A stretch of 64,000 nt of DNA from Euonymus europaeus (Eukaryota; Streptophyta; Magnoliopsida; Celastrales; Celastraceae). Below, piece by piece: positions 1 through 11,500 of the stretch. A model generated the notes under the pieces. The model saw only the letters and a program-made list of their open reading frames with translations, was not told the origin of the DNA and did no database searches. The translations under genes and the position numbers were made by a program. The number at the start of each line of letters is the position of its first letter. The stretch's first letter is position 1. The stretch covers positions 29,728,501-29,792,500 of the forward strand of contig OY756957.1 of NCBI GenBank assembly GCA_963580455.1, in the 5' to 3' direction.

Positions 1-868
1 GAAAGGTGCGGTTTCGAAAACAACTATTGGGCTAAATGTTCATGCAATGGCTTAGTAATTTTGGTTTCCGATAACAAAAACCACATAATCATAAGTAATG
101 TTTCAACCGGAGCGTATGTCATGATACATCCATATCATGATATTCCTACGCCCAGTAATCTCTACTTTACATCCTACGGGTTTGGATATGATTCTGTTAG
201 TGATGATTATAAGCTGATTTTATTTGACAGAGAAAGTGAGTTTCACCATCGCTCATGTGTTTATAGTATGAAAAGAAACGAATGGGATTGGAGTTGGAAT
301 TTGTCCAATCTCATTCCAAATCCAGCCTTAAGTGGAGTCGTTTTGAAAGGATTTGTCAATTGGGTGTCTTTGAAAGACGAAATTGTTGCTTTTGATCTTG
401 ATACTGAAGAATTTTGTTTAGTGCCCTTACCCAACCGCAGAAAGTTTGAAGCACCCTATTAGAAAATGGTGACTGTGCATGTATTGAGAGGATGCCTCTT
501 GATGACTATTCCAAGAAGATGCGAGACTGAGATGTGGGTGATGGAAGATTATATGGTCAGAGAGTCATGGACTCAATTTTATACAATCTCATACCCCGAT
601 GAGTTTTATTCGTCCAATAAATAGCGATGAATTTCTCATACAAACTCCCATCTCTTATTACTGCACCAACTTCCTTAGGTACAGGTACAAGTACAAGTCA
701 GTGACGAGAGAGGAAATATTGGTCCGCGGCAATATGGTTTATTCTCCGTTAGACGAAATTGAAGCAGTGGTTTTTGTGGAAAGTCTTGTTCAAATTAGAA
801 AATTATTGGGAGCAAGAGGTAGGCCTAGAGTAAGGGAAGGGAAACAAATTGTTTGTCTGATAAATTGA
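1..868 (+). pseudogene. F-box associated-domain protein, broken 3' part
   Basis: The frame is open from the window edge and reads as the C-terminal F-box-associated (FBA) region of plant F-box proteins: GFGYDSVSDDYKL near 178-216, then a hydrophobic strand with LKGFVNWVS and IVAFDLDTEEF. An in-frame TAG stands at 460-462, after which the same frame continues with FBA-like sequence (EMWVMEDYMVRESWTQFYTIS) to a stop near 624. The remaining C-terminal part (EAVVFVESLVQI) lies in another frame at 599-868. One nonsense codon and at least one frameshift therefore separate parts that are continuous in the family. The N-terminal F-box would lie upstream of the window. Intact members act as substrate receptors of SCF ubiquitin ligases. 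An intact gene with unusual introns is less likely, because no splice sites fit the breaks. Confidence 0.75.
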
Positions 869-1106
869 TTCTCTTTTATTTTGTTGTTGTTAAATGACGA
901 CTATTTTTCTTGAGTTTCCTACCTGGGGGTTAAACCCAACTCATCAGGTTTTGAAAAAATATTGTGAGTGTTGGAGGTGGGCTTGTACTTATAAAATGCT
1001 TTTACAATTCAAAATTTTTATATGTGAGGCTTTTTGATCGCAAAAAAATTGTCTAATAAAGCAGAGTATGACATCTGACGATCTAGTATCTACCTCTCGA
1101 GTTTGA

Positions 1107-1391
1107 ATGTTTGATCACCAATCCAGAGAGCATCGCATGATCCAGTCACCACATTGTGATAAGCGCTTAGCGAGGAAGTTCCACTCATTTGCATTCCCAG
1201 AAGGCTATGGATTTGGATATGATCCTGTCAATGATGGTTATAAGCTGATATGGAAATTTTTATCTGAAGTGAAGGGGACTGATTCTTTTACAACACTTAG
1301 TCTAAACAAATATCAGATAATACTCTCTTTATCAAGTTTCTTTCAATATGTTCTTCCCCTGGCTTTGCTCTCTCTCTGCGTTTTCAGCTAG
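1107..1391 (+). pseudogene. second F-box FBA fragment
   Basis: Only a short stretch near 1190-1255 is recognisable: GYGFGYDPVNDGYKL, the same FBA signature as in the F-box remnant at the window start. Similarity ends soon after and the ORF runs into low-information sequence ending at 1391. This is probably a piece of a tandem F-box duplicate rather than a working gene. Confidence 0.5.
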
Positions 1392-1535
1392 AACCTTTTA
1401 TTTAGCTTTTTGTGCTGTTTGTTCGAAAGGAAAATTGTTATATAAGGCAGAAATAAATGGGGAACTTGTTACAAGCTGATTGGCTGATCAAGATATTGCA
1501 ATATCTATTACCAGTTCTAGAGTTGCTAATAATTG

Positions 1536-1763
1536 CTAGCTCTGAGTCCAGCAAATGAAGTACATGACTTTCTGGATAGATTCTTCAGCTTGTTTTCTCT
1601 TATCTTCTCCATAAACTCCGCCATCAGATGAATTATTGCTGGTTTGTTTCTCTGCGTTCAAAGGCTGAATTCTGGATTTCCAAATAGAGGCATGATCGGT
1701 GCAGCCTTCATTTGCCCTTGCCCCATCTGTCATGCAAATTCTTCTCAGGAAGCTCATATTCAT
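1536..1763 (-). CDS. wound-induced small protein (DUF3774 family)
   Basis: Intronless 75-residue ORF. The family signature is the C-terminus: KRKQAEESIQKVMYFICWTQS matches the usual KQAEESLR.VMY..CWGP ending of plant wound-responsive (DUF3774) proteins. The N-terminus MSFLRRICM and a central cluster with CTDHASIWKSRI also fit. Two ATGs are possible (1763 or 1757); the second gives the usual MS(Y/F)L start. A TATA-like box lies about 90 bp upstream, supporting an active promoter. The last tryptophan motif is CWTQS instead of the common CWGP(N/S). These proteins are small, plant-specific and often induced by wounding or hypoxia; their biochemical role is not established. In Arabidopsis a wound-responsive gene also lies near a VAP4 gene, which fits the neighbour here. 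Confidence 0.8.
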   Translation of the reverse strand: MNMSFLRRICMTDGARANEGCTDHASIWKSRIQPLNAEKQTSNNSSDGGVYGEDKRKQAEESIQKVMYFICWTQS

Positions 1764-1842
1764 TTGATTAGGTTGGTTGGTCTCAGTAGCCCCGGCTTCT
1801 TGTTCCTCTAGAGTGTGGTTGGAATTACAAAGGATTGGAGTG

Positions 1843-1855
1843 CCCTCTTTTATAG
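1843..1855 (-). promoter_or_regulatory. TATA box of the wound-induced gene
   Basis: The minus strand reads CTATAAAAGAGGG, a near-ideal plant TATA box, 80-90 bp upstream of the ATG of the DUF3774 gene. The distance leaves a 5' leader of about 50-60 nt. Confidence 0.65.
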
Positions 1856-1859
1856 TGGA

Positions 1860-3109
1860 GCAAACAATATAACTTTATAAGCTAAACGAGGAAAAGCAGT
1901 TCTGGACTTTAATGCAGAAAACCATTTATTGGGAGCCATAGTTTGTGGTATTTCCAGTGGCCTGGTTTTTGTTTGGATTGATGATGTCCAACGATATTTT
2001 GATTCTTAGCCATTTCTCAAGGATTGAAAATATCCATGATTCTTTTTGAATTTATATATTATTCATCAGATCTACAAAAGTATGTAGATTTATCAACCAA
2101 AAAAAAGCTAATGGGCCGCGACTCGGACTCTTTCTGATAGCATTTTCTTCCAATGTTGCAAGTTTGGTTAGGGTGTGGCGATAAACCTCCTAATCATTGT
2201 TTTAATTTTCCTTCTATTGAAGTGTTTCTCCTCCAACCGTCAAATGAAATGTGACTTGCTCCTCCTCCGCTCTTCGAAACAGGGGGCAGTTTTTGTATTG
2301 CTGGTGTTTATAATAATTTTTTCTTCGCCATGTTACTATATCTCTAGATCACTTGTTGCCATTGCTCTTTCCTTTTTCTGACCTGCAGAGGTACTCAAAT
2401 TGGGCCAGTTTTCTAAACCTGTAGAGGTACTCAAATTGGATCAGCGATCAATTTCTAGGGTTCATCATAAACCAAATTGATTACTTCCAATTATGTAAAT
2501 CAATAGTTCAAACTACACTCAAAGGTAGGGCACTTGCCATTTTTATACAAACTTCTATACCAGAAACAATAGCATACAATAGTATCTCTAATTATATCCC
2601 CACTGGGATGTAAAACATATATCCTCAGCATCCCATAACGCGTTCAGTAAAATGGCAGCCATATACTTCAAATAAAACCTGTTCTGAAAATTGGAAACCT
2701 TCCATTCCACAGGATGGAGATGATTACATGAAATGCCATTTCCAGAACCCTGTCTGTCATTCAGATGGTCCGAGCGAAACAGGGCTACAGGGGGCAAATA
2801 ATGCAATTGATATTGCAATTCATGTCAATCCAATAGGGACATCCCATGAGACTTAACTGGTAAATTGCCACATAAACAACCAGAACCATACGTTTTTGTC
2901 CCTTTTTTGAAGGAAGAAGAATAACAAAATTACATATTTTACAACCAGGTGGTCTCATATTTCACCCATTTTATACAGAAGAGAAAGAACTCTGATTCTC
3001 TGAATACAGCATCCTTCACATAACATCTATAGACGGGAAGAGCCTCACTTAATGATGGACTATGTAAATTTCAATTACAAATGAGCAGTCTCGAGAAAAC
3101 ACAGCCTCT
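1860..3109. other. intergenic region and VAP 3' flank
   Basis: No coding region recognised. At about 2390-2450 a 35-40 bp unit (CCTGCAGAGGTACTCAAATTGG and a near copy) is repeated directly in tandem. Sequence from about 2550 to 3109 is probably the 3' untranslated end of the minus-strand VAP gene, but no certain poly(A) signal was fixed. Confidence 0.4.
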
Positions 3110-5757
3110 TTAGACCGAGTCCACTCCATCAACCTGTTGTCGAGCCAGATATCTTTCCCTTCGCTCCTTCTATAGGAGAAAAAAAAATGAGAAACAGCTT
3201 TAACACAATGAAAATGCTAAAAAGGAATATAAATAGCACTCTGAACTCTGAAGGCTCACCCATTCATCTATAACAAGTCCTTCCCCAATAATCTTTGGAC
3301 CGGTATCTTCTGGAGGTTTCTTGCGTTCATCAACCGCAGCATCAGCCTCAATAAGTTGGCGCTTCAACTTTTCCAGAGCCTGTAAAATCAAACATGTGTA
3401 TCCCCTTAAATCTGCATTCTCTGAAGCTATCATGCATGCCAAAAGCATAAAAAAATACGATGACGTCTTAAAGCAAAAATGGGTGACACAAAAGCACATA
3501 TGCTAGCTCCCGTGGCAATAAATCTCGCCAACAGTTCTTACGGGATTTGGACGCTCTGGATCGAGAAACACAACCCGCAGTATTTGCTCAATTGAAACAT
3601 GATCCTTCTGCTCATCAAACTGCAAAAAAAAAAAACAGAGAGACTTAAAAGAATATGGAGTTATGATTCCAAAGGCGAACTGCAAAGCAAGCAATAGAGA
3701 CTAGAAGCAAACCCCAGCAAAAGTGAAACAGGGAGCAAGGAGTAGTTTGCAAATATATTCTAGAGACTATAATAGATTACCATGACCTAAAAGCTGAATA
3801 GGACTATAGGATACCAGCTCCAACATGTGATACATGAGCTATTAGTATGAACTGTGTGCAGTTAATATCTAATAATGTTGAACAACACATCAACCAAGTT
3901 TCAGGACTGAACAAACATTAGTATATGTTCAAGCTGAACGAAAATCAATTACAGTAGTAAAAAAATTCAGAATATCTAATTGACACAATAAGCGTCATGC
4001 ACCCATACAACTTACCAGCTCAGGTACATAATCCATTGGTCCTTTAACCTTTAGACTCATGATTTTAAACTTGACTCTCCTCTTCTGATCCATTGGTTTC
4101 TCATTGTTTTCTGGCTGCTCAACAAACTTGAAGACTAGAAGATCAAGGCAAAAGTAAGATGATAAGCTAGTAAAGGTTGATACAAGAAATATATGATAAA
4201 TCTTAACTTCTTTTTTTTTGAGAAAAAATAACAAAGAGTATACGAAAGTAATAGCAGAACAGCACAAGTTAATAAAAGATAATTACCAGTAGCAATGATA
4301 CTCTCACCGGGGGCAAGAATAGCCCCTGGAGGTCGCATGAAACAGCTTTTTGGTTGAGTTGTTTGGAACTAAAACGACAAAGCATGCTTCGTATTAGAGA
4401 GTTGTCGATTATAGATAACAGTTAAAATGGAATTTGCACAGTAAAAGTGAAAAAGCAACCAAAGTTAATCTGTACATTTTAATTGCGAGGGGCGTGCCAA
4501 TCAGAAAACATATACGCATGAATTATAGGGAGTACTAAAGACGGAGGAAAACACAGGCATACATATACAGACCTTGAAAGCTGCATGGGACTTGCTTGTG
4601 TTCTTTATGCTGATCGCACTCCTGGCCTGCTTGCCAGGTTCATCTAAAACAAATGAAGTAAGTAAACATGATTATATTAAAAGATCAAAGAACTATAATG
4701 CAACTCCTGCAAACACTCAGTTAAACATTGAACAGCACTTTCAGAAGGTGAACTTGTAACGGCAAGCAAAAATGAAGATTGCTTACACAATTACTCGTCG
4801 ACATATAGGCAAAGAAACGTACACCTCGCGAGACTACAGAATGATGCATGCCGACAAAGAGTTGGTTGGAACCAAACACGAATGCAGGTCAGACTCATCA
4901 CAGCACATCACAAAAACTACCTAGAATGCAAGTACACGTACATATATCCATTTATATCAAACTTCAATTACTCTAAAAAAATAACGACTTGGCAGTTGGC
5001 AAGCAAAAAGTGCCTTGAGTTTGCATCACTTCACATTTAGTCCTCTAAAATCTCCGAAGTCCACAAATAAAGCAAGCACATCTTCAGAGTTACCATAAGT
5101 GGAACCAATTTTCTCTTAAATTAGCTCATATTAAGAAAAATGAAGCCTTAACCAGAATACACCCCATAGTTATTGACAGACAATTTTTAGGAAACTATAA
5201 TTCTTCGACATTTTAATCTTAAAACACACTGTTCTAAGCAGTCATGAAACTCTAATTTACATAAATGATAAAATCAGTTGCTATAACAGGAAACACATTA
5301 TCCACAATCTCGCAGCACCAATTCTGGTCAGATATGGAAACCAATCTCCCAACTTCGGAAAAAAATATGAAAAGGAGCAAAACATCAACCAAACAAGTAA
5401 ATCATAATCGCAAGCATTTAAGACGAATCGCACCCATAATCAAATTCTATTATAAATTCGAAGCTAAAAAAATTAGCTAAGGAGCAGAGATATACATGGA
5501 AAGTAGAGTTTATTGCTCGGATCAAGCTTAAGCCGACGTCGTGTAGGCAAAATTGATCTCGCAACTGAAGACACCGAGCTAGAGCCATGAGTCCCATGAC
5601 CATTCGATCCTTCAACAAGTGAGTTACTCTGACTATGCTGATGATGGATCGAAGAGGAAGAAGACGACATCGCGTTTGTACTATTTCCTCGAAAAGGCAG
5701 CTTAAAGAAGCCCCATATTTTACCGTCGGACGGTGACTTCTGGTCAGCTATCGCCAT
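3110..5757 (-). CDS. vesicle-associated protein 4-type (MSP-domain VAP)
   Basis: Seven exons: 5496-5757, 4573-4643, 4287-4368, 4016-4134, 3542-3619, 3260-3379, 3110-3169; all joins are GT-AG and in phase, giving 263 residues. Residues 1-75 form a Ser/Gly/His-rich head starting MAIADQKSPSDGK. The major sperm protein (MSP) domain covers roughly 78-205: LDPSNKLYFPYEPGK, ISIKNTSKSHAAFK, FMRPPGAILAPGES, KFKIMSL and the downstream strand FDEQKDHVSIEQILRVVFLD. The tail holds a charged helix (ALEKLKRQLIEADAA) and ends KERRERYLARQQVDGVDSV. No C-terminal membrane anchor is present, which is typical of the VAP4 subgroup and unlike VAP27. MSP domains bind FFAT-like motifs at ER contact sites and vesicles. 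Family assignment is firm; which Arabidopsis VAP4 paralogue it equals is not. Confidence 0.95.
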
Positions 5758-5960
5758 AACTTTTTCTCCCGACGATTACGATAATTATTCAGAGGCTAAA
5801 ATGAAGTAGCTTCGTCGATAACGCCCGCCGTTTCTGACACGCTTTGTGTCCACTGTTTAGCAGTACACATCGACTCGAACTTCTGAGGTCAAGTTGCAGA
5901 TCACAGCCGATTCCGAAGTCGGAGCCAGATTAGACGGCGAGTATTTAATTGAACTCGTTT

Positions 5961-7320
5961 CATCCGGTTCACGTCCGTCTAGAGCTCCGATTAAACGGCG
6001 TCGTTCATAATGAAAATTTAAAGTTAGAAAGAGTGTGGACCCGGTAAATTTTTTTTTTTTTTAAAAAGGACTTTTGGCAAATCCGCGTTGACGTGTGATT
6101 GTTGACTTTTGGGGAAAAGTTCGGTGCTTTGTGGTGGATAATGGTGGGATTAGTGGATTAAACCAACTTTGTTTCTTTAGCTTTCAAGTTTCAAGTGAGT
6201 GATTAATGAAGGGAAAGAAGGATTGTAGACGGTGGGACACTAACGTTTTATCCAATCTAATTATAATTAACTCAAGCCTCAAATAACTCGTATATTTTGC
6301 TCTTGTTTCTTCTCCGAAGATCAATCAATCACGGCTCGATTGAAGGAAGTATTGGTGAACCATTGCCTTCAAATCAATGACACCAGGCGCGGTTGGTGAA
6401 ATCGGGATTAATCAACAGTTTCAAACAGGGTCTAGTTAATAGTTGCAAACAGAGTTAGGTGAACTGTGTTTTGCTTTTATTAGTTTATCTCATCATTTAT
6501 AGGGTGGGATTATCGAATTTGTCATATTGGGATTAAAGAAAGCTTGATCATAAATTATATGTCCAAAATCTGAGTCGAAACATAAAGATTTTGTTCAGTT
6601 TAAAATTGAATCCGGGTGCAACACAAAATTTTGTTCGATTTAGTTGTTCAGATCCTAATCCGAATTAGATTACTGTCTGATTTTCCAGTCCAAATTTAAA
6701 CAAATAAAAGTATGGTCAGTTAAATACATCATAAAATACATATCCATCCGGATCCGAACATACAAATATTTCGTAGATACTTATACTTTCTGTTCGATTT
6801 TTTTCTTCACCCTTCATCATTTCAACCTCCTGGCACCTGGCCTTATGCATCTATTGGTTTCAAAGTTGGCCCAAATTTAGGCTTCAAGGACCAAGCCAAA
6901 TTGAGGTTGGGATTACATAGGGTGGTAAAATTCTATCAGATACGGATGATCAATTTTTTCGATTTGGATTAAATTTAGTTTGGACATAATTTTATGTCCG
7001 AAATCTGGGTTAAAAAAAATATGTGATTCAAAATCAGATCTAGATCAAACTACAAAAATTGTCCTATATCATTCGATTTATTTATCTAAATTTAAATTAA
7101 TTTAAATATAATCAATTAAATACGTTTAAAAATTCAAATCAACGAATATCTCCAAAGCAACATATGTCATCCTACTCGACCCGAATTTTTGTCGCCTCAT
7201 AGACTTGCATATCACGCCTCGGTCCACCTTTTGATGCATGCTAGGCCCTCACCCGCTCTGGATATCACTCTGGAATGGACAAAAAGCTTGAAAAACATGA
7301 ATTTCCTGATGAATAATTAA
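5961..7320. other. intergenic, with diverged direct repeats
   Basis: AT-rich with no recognisable gene. Two diverged copies of the same roughly 200-bp sequence occur in direct orientation at about 6540-6770 and 6975-7160. Both contain the string ATGTCC(A/G)AAATCTG(A/G)GT and a later (C/A)AGTTAAATAC / CAATTAAATAC segment. This looks like a dispersed repeat remnant of unknown class. Confidence 0.45.
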
Positions 7321-7530
7321 TTTAGCAACATGCACGTAAACTGTGGACATGTGAAAGCGAGGAAAATGAACACATCAAGCTTGAAAAGAGGATTGCATAA
7401 AAAAGACGAGACATTGCGATTATCAGGAAAATCTTTCTAAAACCTGTCTGGATTGGTTTTGGTGGAGGATCAATTCCAGCACTCAGTGATTCAGCAAAAA
7501 CAGAAGCACGAGGAGAAACTAAAAAACAAG

Positions 7531-8060
7531 TCAAATGAGGAAATCGGAATCATCCCAGTGAAGGACTGCAGACTCTGTGTTCTGCTCCCTTTTAAGCTTG
7601 TCCTTCACGAACCAATCGCATATCCTACCCGCATTTAGCTCTTCCATTGCACACCCTTCTTGCTCTGAGATCACTCTTAATAGGTTCAGAGACGATATCT
7701 GCATACACATCGAACCAAAATTAGAAATTACCATTCATTTACGCCTAAGAAAATAAGAAATTCAGAGAAAGAGCTAGAAATAATAATACAGTTAAGCGGC
7801 ACAGAAACTTCTCATGACTGCTCAGACCGGATATTTCTACCAAACCAGCTTCTTCTAGAGTCAAAAAAAGTCCGCTTTTCACTCTTCTTCTCTCCTCCTT
7901 GTTCACTGCATCCTCTGACTGCCAGTTTTCGTCTATCAATCAGTTTAATTGGTGCAAAACTGAATTTTCTTCGTACCCTTCTTTGAAAATTGGAAGAATT
8001 GGAGACGGATGGTGATCGACAATAGCAATATAGAAGTTTGACCGAAATCATATTCGACAT
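7531..8060 (-). CDS. conserved plant protein, family not identified; frame conflict
   Basis: The last exon (7531-7698) joins in phase to an upstream exon ending at 7790, giving GLSSHEKFLCRLT followed by ISSLNLLRVISEQEG, CAMEELNAGRICDWFV and the end WDDSDFLI. This part is well ordered and looks conserved: LTLEEAGLVEISGLSSHE, an ELNAGR motif and a basic helix KDKLKRE. Upstream, the good frame meets a stop at about 7942 without an ATG, while an ATG frame from 8060 (MSNMISVKL, basic and Ser-rich, transit-peptide-like) runs in from a different frame. The two frames would fuse after a one-base change near 7936. The gap is too small for a normal plant intron. So this is either a recent pseudogene, a sequencing or assembly error, or an unusual start. 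It is divergent from the phosphatase gene, with about 450 bp between the start codons. I do not recognise the family. Confidence 0.5.
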
Positions 8061-8512
8061 CGAGTTTAAGGTTTTCGTTTTTCCAGCAAGAAGAGAGTAA
8101 CGACGAGTCGGGGGATCGGTCTGTGATTAGTGTGGTGGAGAAGGAGATAGGATTTTCGATTAGCAGACTCGGTAAAATCGTTGAAGGCCTAATTAGAATC
8201 ATAAATGGGTCTTGATCCTACAATATTATGTGCCGAAGGAATGCTGATGGGCTTAACTGATGCCCAATGTTACTGGGCATGTCAAGGCCCATCCTTTCCA
8301 GCTATTGCCCAATCTAATACTATGCTTGGGCTGAGGAGACAAATATGGGCCTAAAACAGGCCTGTTGCCCATTTCCCCGAAGATCAATCAACAAAGAACC
8401 AGGGTCTCAAAACGACCGTTGGTCCCACAAACCGAACGGCAACCACGTACCGCTGCCATCATTGGGGTTACGTCTACGTCCTCCGCAGCCGTTGCTTGAA
8501 TTTCGTGCTTCC

Positions 8513-11500
8513 ATGGATCTTCTACATTCTGCTTCTCAAGTCTCCACTATCCGATTTGTTTGCCCCAATCCTTCTCGTACACCTATGCGCAGTCGATTCT
8601 TCCCAGTAAGGTGTCTCTCCAATCGATTCTCCAATACCAATAAATATCTCGTTAGGTTTAGAAATTTGGGGGTTTTCATTTTTTTTTTGAATTTTCAGGT
8701 TGAGTCTTCCATTTCCAAATCAGAAAGTTAAGTATCATAGAGAGCTCGAAGCTGCTGTGGACGTTGTGGAGAGAGCTTGTCGCCTTTGTGTCGATGTAAA
8801 GTTCATATACTAAATATATGCTTCATTCATTATTTGGTATTCTTGCGATTGGTATGCATTATTTTCTTATTTTAACTGTTCCTTCTTCGTGTTTTTTTTC
8901 CTTTACTTGTGATTCGCAGGTGAAATCGTCCCTATTTTCTGCTGGGGGGCAAATTCTTGAAAAGAATGACCAGACTCCAGTCACAGTTGCAGACTTTGGG
9001 GTACAGGCTTTAGTCAGCTTGGGTAATCTAATTAATTAGTACTCATGGCCGTTTGTTTAAGACTTTTAATTAAGCCATGAAGATGCGCTTTGTGAATGCT
9101 GCTTTGGTGCTTGAAACTTAAATCTTCTCATACTGTTTTTCCTGCACATGGTGATAGAACTAGGTAAACAGTTCCCTTCCATTCCCTTGGTGGCTGAAGA
9201 GGACTCTGCTTTTTTACGGTCTAATAATTTGGTGGATTATGTTGTAAATGCTGTAACTCATAAGGCAAACATTGGTGATGAGCCTCTGACAAATGCTGAT
9301 GTACTGGAAGCAATTGACAGGGGTGGGGAGAATGCTTTTGCAACTGGAGCCAAGCCAGCGACGTATTGGGTAGGATGAAGTTGGTGTCTGATTAGCATTT
9401 GATTATGGCGTCACTGGATTTTACTCTCTTTTTTATACTGTTTTGAATTATTAATTTGCACAAACAGTAATTTTATTATACATCCCTATCAAGGTTTTAA
9501 AACGCGAAAGGCGATTTGAGGCGGTCAGGCTATATTGAGGCGAGGCGGTAGCCTCAAGGCGATCGAGGCGGTCGCCTCATTCCAAACTAAAAAAATAGGA
9601 TCCTCAACATATAAAAGCATCCATAATAATTATAAAATTAAAAATATTCATGAAAATATCACACATAACAATTCATAACATACAAATATAAAATATTTTA
9701 AAAAAAACATCTCTAATAATTAGAAATCATAATACTCCAATTCGTGTGAGGTGCTGCTTTGCTGGTGGCGAGGTCGCTGGGTGCTCACGAGGGTCGTGCG
9801 AGGTGCTGGTGGCGAGGTCGCTGATCTCTGGCGGGGTTGCGAGCTGCGCTGGGTGCTGGCGAGCTGAGCGCGAGGTGCTGGAGAGGTAGCCAGAGGAGCT
9901 GGAGAAGTCGCGCGAGGTGCTAGAGAGCTCGCGAAGCTCAGGCGATCTTCGCGCGAGGTGCTGTCCAAAGACTGGTGGCTGCTGGCGATGCTCTTCAGCT
10001 GCGCGACTTGCTGAAAAATTAGGTTAAACCCAGTCTTTGGACAGGTGCGATTTTCATCTCTGGTTTTTTGTTTTTTTGTTTTTTTTTTATTATTTTATCG
10101 CCTCAGCGAGAAACAGAGCGCCTCGCGTGGAGGCGGGCCTCAAGGCGGCCGCCTCAGTCAACGAGGCGATTTTGACGAACTTCCGATTTGAGGCTCTTAG
10201 AACGATTCGGTTGATGGTCGGAGGCGGCTGAGGCGCGCCTTGAGGCGGCGCCTCAGTTCGATTTTTTAAACCATGATCCCTATGACCTAAAACTTACAAC
10301 TTATGGTACATGTAATTGATTTTGCCCCCGTCTACTCTGGAAAGGGTGCCATGGACTTTGTCTGCTGTTGCCTCCTTATGACAATTTTCAGTATGGTGTA
10401 CTTACTGTGTGAGGAATTGAGGTTGGGTTTGTTTGTTGTTAATAATGAATAAGTCATTAAACTGAATGCAGGTGCTGGATCCAATTGATGGAACTAAAGG
10501 TTTTCTTAAGGGGAACGAAGCCTTATATGTAGTATGTTAATTTTCTGATCCTATATTTTTTTGTTTAATTCATTAGTAAATATTTTCTTCAATGAAGTGC
10601 ATTGACTGCTTCCAGGTTGGCAAATCTGATTGACTTGCTTCAAGGGTACTATACAGATAATTATCTCTATATCTACTTGGATGAATCTATTCTAAAACTG
10701 CTAATGTCTCACCTCATGAAAGATCTAATGATTTACATTTTCACTGAGTAGTCAAGGCAAAGTTAATTTAGCAAAGAAGTTAAAAATGTTAAATCAGTAC
10801 ACATGGCCTTTTGGATTTTATTCAGTGAGTGGTTCAATGCAGATCAACTTAGGATGGTATGATTACACTGTTTAATACTAAATAAGATGGTAATTACTGA
10901 GTTACACTATATTATAAACTAGAATTATTTTAAGGTCAAATGTGAATTTAAAACATTGCCAGTATGCATAGCAAGTATTCCATCATAATTCTACATTGAT
11001 ACACACTTCACAAAGCATAGTTACGTATAGATCTTAGATTATTGCGAATTTTTCTGTATAATGTTTCTGCTTTTAGTGTTTCCAATTTAAATGAGCAGCT
11101 TAAATCATGTGATGCTTAGATGCCATCCTATTCTGGAGCTTACACTTCAATTATAATTAATAACACACCATTATTATGGTCCTGTCCACAAATATCTTGG
11201 CAAGGAAAAGGAAAATGAAATTAAAATCACTTGTGTCTAAAGTCTTCTAAAGCAAGACTTTAATAGAATCTACATGTCAGACAAATATGCTGGGATGATT
11301 TGTTTCTTGGAATTCCTGTTTGGCTTAAGGCATACCTTCGATTTTCAGGTAGGCTTGGCTCTTGTAGTTGAAGGAGAGATTGTACTGGGAGTTATGGGCT
11401 GCCCAAACTGGCAGGAGGATGTTCCCTGTAAGTCAAATGCTGAAGACCATGGATCTGAAACTATTGTTTCCAGCTCAGGGATCATTATGGTTGCTCATGT

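Noticed and set aside
1885..2010. Possible further F-box fragment
   Set aside because: Only short hydrophobic similarity with stops in all frames.
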